From positions 3,029,501-3,093,500 of the forward strand of contig NZ_CP018846.1 of assembly GCF_002025705.1 (NCBI RefSeq): a stretch of 64,000 nucleotides of DNA, in the 5' to 3' direction. Both the position numbers and the translations under genes were made by a program. Below the pieces are notes generated by a model. That model saw only the letters and a list, made by a program, of their open reading frames with translations. It was not told the DNA's origin and made no database searches. The DNA comes from Pseudomonas putida (GTDB taxonomy: Bacteria; Pseudomonadota; Gammaproteobacteria; Pseudomonadales; Pseudomonadaceae). Numbering within the stretch: the stretch's first letter is position 1; each line of letters begins with the position of its first letter. Positions 34,929 through 42,806 of this stretch are shown one piece after another.

Positions 34929-36883
34929 GGCTGCAGCGCCGCTGCCGGGCTGCTCTGCACCAGTCGCTCGTCATAGCGCAACAGGCGCCCGGCATTGGTC
35001 AGCACCAACAGCGTGCTGAGGTTGTGCAACAGCGCGGCGATCATGGCGCCCGCCGCGCCCAGCAGGCCGAAGGCGGCAGCGACGACAATCGCCAAGGTCC
35101 AGCCCAGGCCGATCAGCACATTCACCTGCAGTGTGCGTCGGCACTGGCGGCTGAGGCGGATGCAGGTAGCCAGGCGCCGCAGGTCGCCGTTGATCAGCAC
35201 GATATCTGCTGCCGCCAGGGCAATATCGGCACCGTTGGCGCCCATTGCCACCCCCACCACACCGGCCTTCAGGGCCAGTGAGTCATTGATGCCATCCCCC
35301 ACTACCAAAGGTCGAAAGCCCAGCTGCAGTTCATGGTTGACGTGGTGCATCTTGTCTTCCGGCAGGGCTTCGGCCACCACGCGGGTCATGCCGACCTGGG
35401 CGGCGATGGCGTCGGCGACTCGGCTGCGGTCACCGGTCAACAGCAACTGACGCTGCAGGCCGAGCTCACGCAACTGCTGCATGGCCTCTGCAGATTCCGC
35501 GCGCACGTGGTCGGCCAGCAGCAGCCAGGCGAGGAATTGCCCGTTCAGCGCCAGGCCGGCAATCGGCCCGTCATGCTCGGGCACTGGTGGCACCTGCATG
35601 CCCAGCTGGCGGAACAGCTCAGGGCGGCCCAGGGCCGCTTCACCCTCGGCCGTGTGCGCCACCACACCAAAGCCCTGGCGCTCGTGAATGTCCTGCAGCG
35701 CCAGATGCTCTTCATGCGGTACCAACGCCGCGAGGGCCCGACTGACCGGGTGGCTACTGGCAGCGCCAAGGCTGGCTGCGAGCTTGACCATAGCGGCCTG
35801 GGGCAATGCCGCCGCAGTGCCGACCACGCTGCGCAGGCGCAGGTCGCCGTAGGTCAGCGTGCCGGTCTTGTCGATCACCAGCGAAGACAAGTCGGCCAAC
35901 TCTTCGAGAAAGGCCGAACCGCGAATCAGGATGCCATGCCGGGCTGCGACGGCAATCCCCGCCACCGCCGTCGCCGGTGCCGACAGCACCAGGGCGCAGG
36001 GGCAGGCAGCCACCAGCACGGCCAGCATGGCCTGGGCGTCGCGGGTGATGAACCAGGTGACTGCAGCAATCAGCAAGACCAGCACCAGGTAACGCCCTGC
36101 GTGGCGTTCGAGCAACCGGGTGATCGGCGGCTTGGCTTGCTCGGCGCGCTGCATCAGGGCGATGACCTTGCCCAAGGTCGAGTCATCACCAACACGGGTA
36201 ACCTCTACCCGCAGCAAACCATCCAGGTTGATCGAACCGCCATGGATATCCATGCCACTGACCACTTCCAGCGGCACCGCCTCACCGGTGATGGGCGCGG
36301 TATCGAGGCTGGCCTGCCCCTGCAGGACAAGGCCGTCGGCCGGCACACGGTCACCGGCGCGCACCTCGACCTGGTCGCCTGGCTTGAGGCTGGCGTTATC
36401 GACCTCACGCACCTGGCCATCGATATCGATCAGCCGCGCGTTACTGCGGGTCAATTGCCCCAGCGCGGCAATGGCCTCTTGCGAACCCAGCACACTGCGC
36501 TCTTCGAGCATGTGGCCGAAGATCATGATGATCGGCAGCAGTGCCGCGGTGGCCAGGTCGCCGGTTGCCCAGGCACCCAGCATGGCCAGCGCGATCAGCT
36601 GATCGGTGAGGCCATGCAAGCTGGGGTGCAGCAGGCTGTACCAGGCCGAGCGCAACACCGGCACAGCCACCAGCAACGAGGCACCGCCCAGCAGCAACTG
36701 GCTGACCCCCTCTTGTGTCGGCGCCAGCCAGCGCCACACCAGCCCCAGCCCCAGCAACCCCAGGGCCAGCATCGCCAGGCTCAGCTGGCGGGCGGCAGTG
36801 CGCTGCTCGGCCTTGGACAGCAAGCCGGACGTGAGGTGGGTATGGGCATGGTGATGGTGCCCCTGACAATGATGAGTACTCAT
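34925..36883 (-). CDS. Heavy-metal P1B-type ATPase with His-rich N-terminus
   Basis: A 652-residue metal-exporting ATPase. The N-terminus is a His cluster (MSTHHCQGHHHHAHTH) instead of a GMxCxxC domain. Core motifs are all present: CPC in VAACPCALVLSAP (TM6), DKTGTLTYGD phosphorylation site, the SSHPVSRAL nucleotide-binding HP motif, TGDRSRVA and GDGINDSLALKAG. The last membrane segment carries HNLSTLLVLTNAGRLL, unlike the Asp of Zn/Cd pumps or MxxSS of Cu pumps, and more like CtpC-type pumps. The gene is last in an operon with three SPFH-protein genes, 37 nt after the third. Ion specificity is not settled; Zn, Mn or similar is a reasonable expectation. Confidence 0.88.
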   Translation of the reverse strand: MSTHHCQGHHHHAHTHLTSGLLSKAEQRTAARQLSLAMLALGLLGLGLVWRWLAPTQEGVSQLLLGGASLLVAVPVLRSAWYSLLHPSLHGLTDQLIALAMLGAWATGDLATAALLPIIMIFGHMLEERSVLGSQEAIAALGQLTRSNARLIDIDGQVREVDNASLKPGDQVEVRAGDRVPADGLVLQGQASLDTAPITGEAVPLEVVSGMDIHGGSINLDGLLRVEVTRVGDDSTLGKVIALMQRAEQAKPPITRLLERHAGRYLVLVLLIAAVTWFITRDAQAMLAVLVAACPCALVLSAPATAVAGIAVAARHGILIRGSAFLEELADLSSLVIDKTGTLTYGDLRLRSVVGTAAALPQAAMVKLAASLGAASSHPVSRALAALVPHEEHLALQDIHERQGFGVVAHTAEGEAALGRPELFRQLGMQVPPVPEHDGPIAGLALNGQFLAWLLLADHVRAESAEAMQQLRELGLQRQLLLTGDRSRVADAIAAQVGMTRVVAEALPEDKMHHVNHELQLGFRPLVVGDGINDSLALKAGVVGVAMGANGADIALAAADIVLINGDLRRLATCIRLSRQCRRTLQVNVLIGLGWTLAIVVAAAFGLLGAAGAMIAALLHNLSTLLVLTNAGRLLRYDERLVQSSPAAALQP

Positions 36884-36920
36884 CGCGAGCAGCTCCAGAA
36901 ATGGCAAGTAGGCGTCGTGT

Positions 36921-37964
36921 TCATTGTGCTGGCCCCTGCAGGATCATGTGCCCGGCGTCATCTTTGTTGACGGTGGTGACCGACCCGGCGCGCGCCAGTA
37001 TCGCCGGCACCCGCTCACGGTAGAGGCGCAGCAACAGCTGCGGATCCTGCTGCTGGCTCAAGCCGACGATCGTCGCGGTCGCGGCCTGGGCGCGTGACAA
37101 CCGCTCACTCGCTTCAGCCTGGGCCACCTGCACGGTGCGGTCAGCGGCCTGGGTGGCCTGTTGCAGTTGCCGAGCGGCATCATTGCGGGCCTTGGCCACT
37201 GCCTGCTCGGCCTGCTGGCTGGCAGTGAGCACCGCGTTGAACGCGCTGACGGCCGACCACGGCAACGACGACTGGATGTCGACCCGCACCACCTCGATCC
37301 CCAGGCTGGCACCGGCTGAACTCAGGCGGGCCAGGCTGCCATTGATGCCGTGCTGCAGGTCACCGCGCAGCCGCTCGCGTTGATCGGCCAGCCCGGCATC
37401 GCCGCCGACCAGCTCCGGGCGTGCGACCAGGATGGCATCCATGTCGCGCGAGGCGCAGATCTGCACGGCGTTACGCTCAACCAGGCGGTCCAGCGCCGGT
37501 TGCACATGTTGGCCCTGGCGTGCGTAGGCGTACGGGTCACTCACCGTGTAGAACACCCGCACGTCCAGCTGCACAGCCCCGGCATCGCCAGTCAGCAGAT
37601 AACCCGAGCCTGCCGTGGCATCGCTGGCCAGCGCGCCGTCCTTGTCGGATTTCTGCGCAAGCTCCGAGCGCAGCAGCAACTCGACCCGGCGTTCGGTCAC
37701 CCGCGCTGCCGAGGGCAACATCACCACCTGCTCGAAGGGCTCAGGCCAGGCCAGCAACAAGCCTGCGTTCTGGATGCGCGCCTCGGCCCCCAGCCGCAAG
37801 ACCACCGCACGGTTTTCCGGCCCGACCTGACGCACATTGCCAAACAGCCAACCCACTGCCGCCAGCAGCGCCACCGCGTACAACGCCAGAAAGCCTATAC
37901 GCCCTGCTTGCAGCCAGGGGCCAGTGGGCAACCTGGCCGACACCTGTTGCTCACGGCTGGCCAT
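36921..37964 (-). CDS. SPFH/Band 7 protein, HflK-like (third of operon)
   Basis: A 347-residue membrane-anchored SPFH protein. One TM at about residues 22-44 (FLALYAVALLAAVGWLFGNV) is followed by the SPFH core beginning VGPENRAVVLRLGA, and a long Ala/Gln-rich coiled coil (about 250-310, KARNDAARQLQQATQAADRT). HflK/HflC complexes cap FtsH or act as membrane scaffolds. The start overlaps the preceding hflC-like gene by 14 nt. The canonical hflKC pair normally sits with hflX/hfq; this copy is instead in a metal-ATPase operon, so it is a specialised paralogue. The role is inferred only from family and context. Confidence 0.8.
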   Translation of the reverse strand: MASREQQVSARLPTGPWLQAGRIGFLALYAVALLAAVGWLFGNVRQVGPENRAVVLRLGAEARIQNAGLLLAWPEPFEQVVMLPSAARVTERRVELLLRSELAQKSDKDGALASDATAGSGYLLTGDAGAVQLDVRVFYTVSDPYAYARQGQHVQPALDRLVERNAVQICASRDMDAILVARPELVGGDAGLADQRERLRGDLQHGINGSLARLSSAGASLGIEVVRVDIQSSLPWSAVSAFNAVLTASQQAEQAVAKARNDAARQLQQATQAADRTVQVAQAEASERLSRAQAATATIVGLSQQQDPQLLLRLYRERVPAILARAGSVTTVNKDDAGHMILQGPAQ

Positions 37965-38955
37965 GGTCAGCCCCCGCAGGCAGCACAGGCCCCTCGACCA
38001 GGGCGCGGAACGGCGCTGCGTCGGTGCGCAACACCAACCGCGTGCCGGGGTTGATGACCGAACCGAGGGTATCGAGCGAACGCAGCAAGGTGTACAGCTG
38101 CGGCGCACCGGCATAGGCCTTGCCGTAGATGTCCGCCGCCTGCACTTGCGACTGCGCCTGGATCTGCGCGGCCTTCACGCTCGCATCGGCCTGCAGGATC
38201 CTGGCATCGCGCTCGGCCGCCGACTGGATCTCGGCCGCCTTGCGCTTGCCTTCGGCAGTACGCTCGGTGGCGATGGTCTCGCGCTCGGCGCGCATGCGGT
38301 CAACCGTGGCTTCAAGGGTGACCTTGGGCAAGGTCAGCCGCTCGATGCCCACTTGCACCACATGCACCCCATAGCTGTTGATCAGTTGCTGCTCGATCTG
38401 CTCACGCAGGCGCTGCTCGAAACCATCGATGCGCACCCGGCTGGCATCGACGTTGACCAGGTCGGCCAGTTCGAAACCGCTGGCCGTGGTTTCCAGGGCC
38501 GAGCCCACCAGGGTGCGGATTTGCCGCGCTGCCTCGTCGGGCTGGTTCTGCACGGCTCGCATGAACAGCTGGATGCTCTGCGGGTCGGCTGCCACCTGCC
38601 AGGCGACATAGGCCTGGACGATGATGCGCAGGCCATCCCGTGTGCCGACATCCTGCAGCCCGCTGGAGGTGGTGCGCAGGCGCAGGTCGACCGGCACCGC
38701 GGCCTCGAACGGCACTGGCCAACGCCAGTTGAGCCCGGGCTCGATCAATACCCGCGACGGGTTGCCAAAGCGCGTGATGACCGTTGCTTCGCCGACACGA
38801 ACCTGCACGAAACAGGCTGTCGCGGCCATGATCAGGACCAATAGCAAGGCGATCCCGACACGCAGCCAGGCGGGACGGGCACGGTCGTGAATGTCGGCAT
38901 GATCGTGATTGTGGTCGTGGTCGTGGTCATGACCATGGGCGGTATGGGAACTCAC
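37951..38955 (-). CDS. SPFH/Band 7 protein, HflC-like, with His-rich N-terminus
   Basis: A 334-residue HflC relative. The first 24 residues form a His/Asp cluster (HGHDHDHDHNHDHADIHD), likely a metal-binding tail on the cytoplasmic face. A TM at about 33-52 follows, then the SPFH domain (VGEATVITRFGNPSRVLIEPGL). The helical part includes the HflC-like LTLPKVTLEATVDRMRAERE and a coiled coil (AEGKRKAAEIQSAAERDARI). It overlaps the upstream gene by 4 nt and the next by 14 nt. The His tail, shared in style with the ATPase, strengthens the metal theme of the operon. Confidence 0.82.
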   Translation of the reverse strand: MSSHTAHGHDHDHDHNHDHADIHDRARPAWLRVGIALLLVLIMAATACFVQVRVGEATVITRFGNPSRVLIEPGLNWRWPVPFEAAVPVDLRLRTTSSGLQDVGTRDGLRIIVQAYVAWQVAADPQSIQLFMRAVQNQPDEAARQIRTLVGSALETTASGFELADLVNVDASRVRIDGFEQRLREQIEQQLINSYGVHVVQVGIERLTLPKVTLEATVDRMRAERETIATERTAEGKRKAAEIQSAAERDARILQADASVKAAQIQAQSQVQAADIYGKAYAGAPQLYTLLRSLDTLGSVINPGTRLVLRTDAAPFRALVEGPVLPAGADHGQP

Positions 38956-40931
38956 TGGTTACGCTCCTGGGTACGGCCGGATGCGGGTTTCGGCTGCGAA
39001 GGGTCGATGGGCGCTGCAAAGCTGCGCAGGTCCAGGGTCGGCGCCTGGTTCGCCGTCAGGCGGTGATCGATGATCAGGCTGTTCGCTTGCGCCATGCCTT
39101 GGGACAGCCGCTCCAGGTACTGTTCGAGGATGAACGCCTGGCCTGCGTGCAGCCAGGCGGTGTGCTCGGCGTCGAAGCGCAATGCGCCAGTGTCGGCTTT
39201 GGCCAGTGTTTCGTGGGCTTCGGCGGTGGCCTTGTCGGTCAACGTCGTGGCGCTCTGGCGGGCTTCGTCAACCTTCTGCACAGCGTGCCCGCGGTCACGG
39301 GCGACCAGTGCCTGGGCAGTGATCTGCGCCGCCTGCACGGCGTGGTAGGCATTTGCCGCACCGGCTGGCGGGTGGATCGCCTCCACCGAGGTCGCCAACA
39401 GCTCCACCCCGGTATCCATGCGGTCCAGGTCGGCCTGCACCGCCTGGCCGATGTCGCGGCCGAGCGCGGCACGTTCGGCGCCCAGCAAACCATCCAGCGA
39501 GCGAACGGCAAAATCGTGGACCAGCACGCGGTTGGCAACGCTGCGCAGCAGTTGCTCGACGTCAGCGGTGTGATAGGCCGCCGCCAGGGCGGCCGCGTCG
39601 CTCAGGCCGATACGGTAGATGAAACGCACGTCCATGTTGACGATCTGGAACCCCTGACGCCCGCCATCGGCACCGGCAATTACCTGCGAGTTCTCGCTCA
39701 GGTGGGTGGCGTCCCACAACCGGTTGGCCGTTGTCGGCGGCGCACCATCGGCGGCCGCCAAGGGTTCGGGGGTACCTTCGGCTGTTGTGGTCGCCAATTC
39801 ATGGATGATGCTGTTGTCCACCCACAGCACCTTGCCAAATGGCCAGGGCAAGCCAGCATGCAGGCCCGGCGGGTACACCGCCACGGGCTTGCCAAAGCGT
39901 TCGTAAACCGCGCGGTTGTTGGTCGGCACCTCGATGATGCCGGTCAGCAACCAACCGACCAGCGCCACCAGCGCCGCCACCGGCAGGAACGCCCGACGCA
40001 TGAAGGCAAACGCCCATACCTGGCGCAGGTCGATGCCCAGGCGCTGGTGCAGTTCGTCCTGCAGCACGGCCAGGGGCCGCGGTGGCCATTGCAGGAAGTC
40101 ACCCGCCAGGCTACGTGCCACCAGCGCCGGCTCTTCACTTGGGCGCGAGGGGCGGAACATCGACAGCGCGGCGCGTATCAGCAGTTCGAGCGCTGCCAGG
40201 CCAGGCAACACACCAATCAGCACCGCCAGGCGCGCCGGCCACAGCCGCTCGCCGTCAACACAGGCCAGGCAGGCAATGGTCAGCACCTGCACGGCGATGG
40301 CCAGCCGCAACGTGGCTGCAAGCGCGCCAGCCTCGGGCCAGGTCGCCTCGCTTTCGGCCATCAGGTGGCGTTCGAGCACGACCAGGCCGAATGCGCAAAC
40401 GGCCAACAGGCCGATGGCAACCCAGGTCACTTGCCCTGCCACCGTCGGTGTCGGCAGGTCAAAGCGCCAAGCACCCTTGACCAGCAGCAGGGCCAGCACC
40501 GCCAGGCCCATAAGCCAGGGGGCTTCTGCGCCAAGCTTGCGCCACTGCCGTCGGCAGCCGTCAGCGACCTGCCGACACCAGCGATCGAAACGGCTGAGCG
40601 ACTCAGGCTCGACGGTTTCGCCGGCAGAGCGCCAGAACATCAGCGGGACGGGCACCTCGCCCCTGGCAGTGGCACGCCAGCTGGCCACCTGCCAGGCCGA
40701 CTGGGCGGCGCCCGCCAACAGCAACAGCATTGCGCCATTGACCGCGAGCAGGACCAACCAGTAGGAGTCTGGGCTGAATATCCCGATGAGCCCCTGTATC
40801 GCCAACAGCAGCCCAGCTGCCAGCAGCGCCAGGTACATCAGCACCATCAGCTTGCGCGCATGAACCATTGCCCGCTGAAAACGCGGGAAACCATCGAGGT
40901 CGGTGGCCTCAGTGTCTAGATCGACTCTCAT
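38952..40931 (-). CDS. Polytopic SPFH protein, HflK-like, with about seven TM segments
   Basis: A 659-residue protein, far longer than HflK (about 400). The N-terminal half has about seven hydrophobic segments (roughly residues 27-47, 55-77, 138-157, 170-192, 210-235, 240-262 and 325-345). Only then does an HflK-type SPFH domain start (VPTNNRAVYERFGKPVAVYP), followed by the HflK-like GFQIVNMDVRFIYRIGL segment and a coiled coil (VDEARQSATTLTDKATAEAH). First gene of the four-gene operon; GGAG site 7 nt before ATG 40931. The multi-TM module has no family I recognise. It may form the membrane base of an SPFH complex that works with the metal pump. Confidence 0.8.
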   Translation of the reverse strand: MRVDLDTEATDLDGFPRFQRAMVHARKLMVLMYLALLAAGLLLAIQGLIGIFSPDSYWLVLLAVNGAMLLLLAGAAQSAWQVASWRATARGEVPVPLMFWRSAGETVEPESLSRFDRWCRQVADGCRRQWRKLGAEAPWLMGLAVLALLLVKGAWRFDLPTPTVAGQVTWVAIGLLAVCAFGLVVLERHLMAESEATWPEAGALAATLRLAIAVQVLTIACLACVDGERLWPARLAVLIGVLPGLAALELLIRAALSMFRPSRPSEEPALVARSLAGDFLQWPPRPLAVLQDELHQRLGIDLRQVWAFAFMRRAFLPVAALVALVGWLLTGIIEVPTNNRAVYERFGKPVAVYPPGLHAGLPWPFGKVLWVDNSIIHELATTTAEGTPEPLAAADGAPPTTANRLWDATHLSENSQVIAGADGGRQGFQIVNMDVRFIYRIGLSDAAALAAAYHTADVEQLLRSVANRVLVHDFAVRSLDGLLGAERAALGRDIGQAVQADLDRMDTGVELLATSVEAIHPPAGAANAYHAVQAAQITAQALVARDRGHAVQKVDEARQSATTLTDKATAEAHETLAKADTGALRFDAEHTAWLHAGQAFILEQYLERLSQGMAQANSLIIDHRLTANQAPTLDLRSFAAPIDPSQPKPASGRTQERNQ

Positions 40932-41015
40932 TAAGACTCCAGGAAATACCAGGCTTCGCAAGTCATGAGCCGAGGGGGCTGACGGCCACCGGCGACGAGC
41001 GGCGTAACGTTATAA

Positions 41016-41038
41016 CGACAAATGTAAAAAATTTGTCG
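41016..41038. promoter_or_regulatory. Inverted repeat upstream of the SPFH/ATPase operon, candidate operator
   Basis: CGACAAAT, 7 nt, ATTTGTCG: a perfect 8-7-8 inverted repeat in an AT-rich patch, 85 nt upstream of the operon's first start codon. The low-GC stem makes a terminator unlikely. The size fits a dimeric repressor such as a metal sensor; none is encoded nearby. Confidence 0.5.
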
Positions 41039-41059
41039 CAAAACGTAAAAAACGCTGCG

Positions 41060-41350
41060 TCAGTTCAAATCGCCCTCGATGATGATCAGTTCACGACGAT
41101 AGGCGCGCAGCGCCCACGCCTTGGCTTCTGTGTAGGCAGGGTCCTCGTAGCACGCTTTGGCCTGGGCGTAACTTTCGAACTCGACCGCCAGCACCCGCGT
41201 ACTTGTGTGCGCCTCCACCAATGCCCCCGGCTCCAGGCTTTTGAGCTTCGCTCCGTACTTTTCGGCGATAGGGCCCCATAACCGCCCATAGGCCTGCTGA
41301 GCCTCGGGGTCGGTCACCGCAGCCCCCAGGATGATCCAGTAACCTTTCAT
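41060..41350 (-). CDS. DUF1330 family protein
   Basis: A 96-residue dimeric alpha/beta-barrel (ferredoxin-like) protein of the DUF1330 family, recognised by KGYWIILGAAVTDPEAQQAY at the start, VLAVEFESYAQAKACYEDPAY in the middle and RRELIIIEG at the end. The function is unknown; related folds act as small monooxygenases or stress proteins. It follows a PNPOx-like gene by 35 nt and an SDR gene further upstream, so three small genes may form one minus-strand transcript. Confidence 0.87.
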   Translation of the reverse strand: MKGYWIILGAAVTDPEAQQAYGRLWGPIAEKYGAKLKSLEPGALVEAHTSTRVLAVEFESYAQAKACYEDPAYTEAKAWALRAYRRELIIIEGDLN

Positions 41351-41385
41351 CAGTCGTTCCTTGTTCCATTGTTGGTCTATCGTTT

Positions 41386-41940
41386 TCAGGGCGCCAGCCA
41401 GGAAGCGTGCCAGTCCCCTTGCCGGCGCTCGAAGCGCGCCCGCTGCTGAACCGGCTGTGCAAGGTCCAGCCACTCCAGTGCCGTCGCCTCGATCTGCATC
41501 ATTGCAAAGTGCTCGAAGCCATCCACGGTGATTGCGCAAGCGCTTTCAGGGCTTTCAATCACCTGCCCCGGCACAGCGCCATGGCGGAACAACGCCTGAG
41601 TCTTGTCACGCGCCGCCCCCCAGCAGCGTTGAAGCTGCCCGGCATCTTTCACCAGGTTGGCCAGCCCCTGCAGGCGGATCTGCATCACGCCGCAAGGGCT
41701 CAGTGCGGTCAGCGCCACGCGTGGCTCAGCAGTTATCTGAGCGCACTTGGCCGAGCGCTTGTCCACGTAGAAGTACAACGCACCCGCACCGGCATCGACG
41801 CTTCGCAGCACCACCGTGCGGGACACCGGCCAGCCTTGCTGGTCAAGCGTAGCCAGCTGCATCAGCCTGAAAGGGTTGCGTACCGGGCCGACCGGGATTG
41901 CCAACTGCGCCCAGATGCGCTTGAGCAGATCGTCCAGCAT
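41386..41940 (-). CDS. Pyridoxamine 5'-phosphate oxidase-like flavin-binding protein
   Basis: A 184-residue split-barrel protein of the Alr4036/PNPOx-like group. FMN-contact motifs are seen in the first strands (FRLMQLATLDQQGWPVSRTV and VLRSVDAG) and in YFYVDKRSAKCAQI. The C-terminal ARFERRQGDWHASWLAP resembles the WLxP end of pyridoxamine oxidases and keeps the Arg that contacts FMN. True PdxH is longer and keeps RRxRLP at this place, so the substrate is uncertain. A GGGAG site supports ATG 41940. Confidence 0.8.
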   Translation of the reverse strand: MLDDLLKRIWAQLAIPVGPVRNPFRLMQLATLDQQGWPVSRTVVLRSVDAGAGALYFYVDKRSAKCAQITAEPRVALTALSPCGVMQIRLQGLANLVKDAGQLQRCWGAARDKTQALFRHGAVPGQVIESPESACAITVDGFEHFAMMQIEATALEWLDLAQPVQQRARFERRQGDWHASWLAP

Positions 41941-42000
41941 GGGGAACTCCCTGTTGCATGAAGTGCAGGCCGCAGCAGCGCTGGCTGCGGCCATGGGTAG

Positions 42001-42705
42001 TCAGACGCTGCGTGTCACGCCACCGTCGACCCGGATGTTCTGCCCGGTGATGTAGGCAGCTCCGTCGCTGGCGAGGAAGGCGATGGTGGCGGCAATTTCC
42101 TCGCTGGTGCCATAGCGCTTGAGCGGTACGCTGTCGCGGCGCTGTTCGGTGGCCGGCAGGCTGTCGATCCAGCCTGGGAGCACGTTGTTGATGCGCACGT
42201 TATCGCCAGCGAAATTGTCGGCGAAGATCTTGGTAAAGGCGGCCAGGCCCGAGCGGAACACGGCCGAAGTGGGGAACAGGTCAACAGGCTCGAATGCCCA
42301 GGCAGTGGAGATGTTGATGATCACCCCACCCTTCTGTTTTTGCATGTACGGCGTCACCAGCCGCGTCGGGCGGATGACATTGAGCAGGTAGGTGTCCATG
42401 CCCTTGTGCCAGTCTTCGTCGCTGATCTCCAGGATCGCGGCGCGCGGGCCGTGGCCGGCGCTGTTGACCAGCACGTCGATGCGCCCCCATTTCTCGACCA
42501 CGGCATCCACCAGCCGCTGCAGGTCTGCAACCGACTGGTTGCTGCCGGTGACGCCGATGCCACCGAGCTCGGCGGCCAGTGCCTCGCCCTTGCCTGAAGA
42601 AGACAGGATACCGACCTTGAAACCGTCAGCCGCCAGCCGACGTGCCGCGGCCGCGCCCATGCCGCTGCCACCGGCGGTGATGATTGCCACTTTTTCTACA
42701 GACAT
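42001..42705 (-). CDS. SDR family oxidoreductase
   Basis: A 234-residue short-chain dehydrogenase. Cofactor motif TAGGSGMGAAAARRLA is at about residue 9. The NAG motif reads NSAGHGPRA, and the catalytic Ser is in NISTAWAF; the usual YxxxK is replaced at the expected position by VFRSGLAAFTK, so the catalytic Tyr appears to be missing. This departs from the classical family and may mean altered or lost redox activity. The C-terminus ITGQNIRVDGGVTRSV is typical. A very strong GGAGG site precedes the ATG. It is upstream of the PNPOx-like and DUF1330 genes. Confidence 0.83.
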   Translation of the reverse strand: MSVEKVAIITAGGSGMGAAAARRLAADGFKVGILSSSGKGEALAAELGGIGVTGSNQSVADLQRLVDAVVEKWGRIDVLVNSAGHGPRAAILEISDEDWHKGMDTYLLNVIRPTRLVTPYMQKQKGGVIINISTAWAFEPVDLFPTSAVFRSGLAAFTKIFADNFAGDNVRINNVLPGWIDSLPATEQRRDSVPLKRYGTSEEIAATIAFLASDGAAYITGQNIRVDGGVTRSV

Positions 42706-42806
42706 GTTGCCTCCTTCGATGATGGAACTGCTGTGTTGCAAGTTTCATCACACTAGCAGCCATCCGTTGGACGAGGGAGGCAGGGGAAGTTTGCCTAGCC
42801 AGTAGT

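Noticed and set aside
35333..36970. 545-codon plus-strand open frame opposite the P-type ATPase
   Set aside because: No recognisable motif and typical shadow composition; the ATPase frame has all P1B motifs.
39063..40919. 618-codon plus-strand open frame antisense to the polytopic SPFH gene
   Set aside because: The translation is rich in Gln, Arg, His and Gly with no domain, as expected for the shadow of a GC-rich gene; the opposite strand carries clear SPFH motifs.
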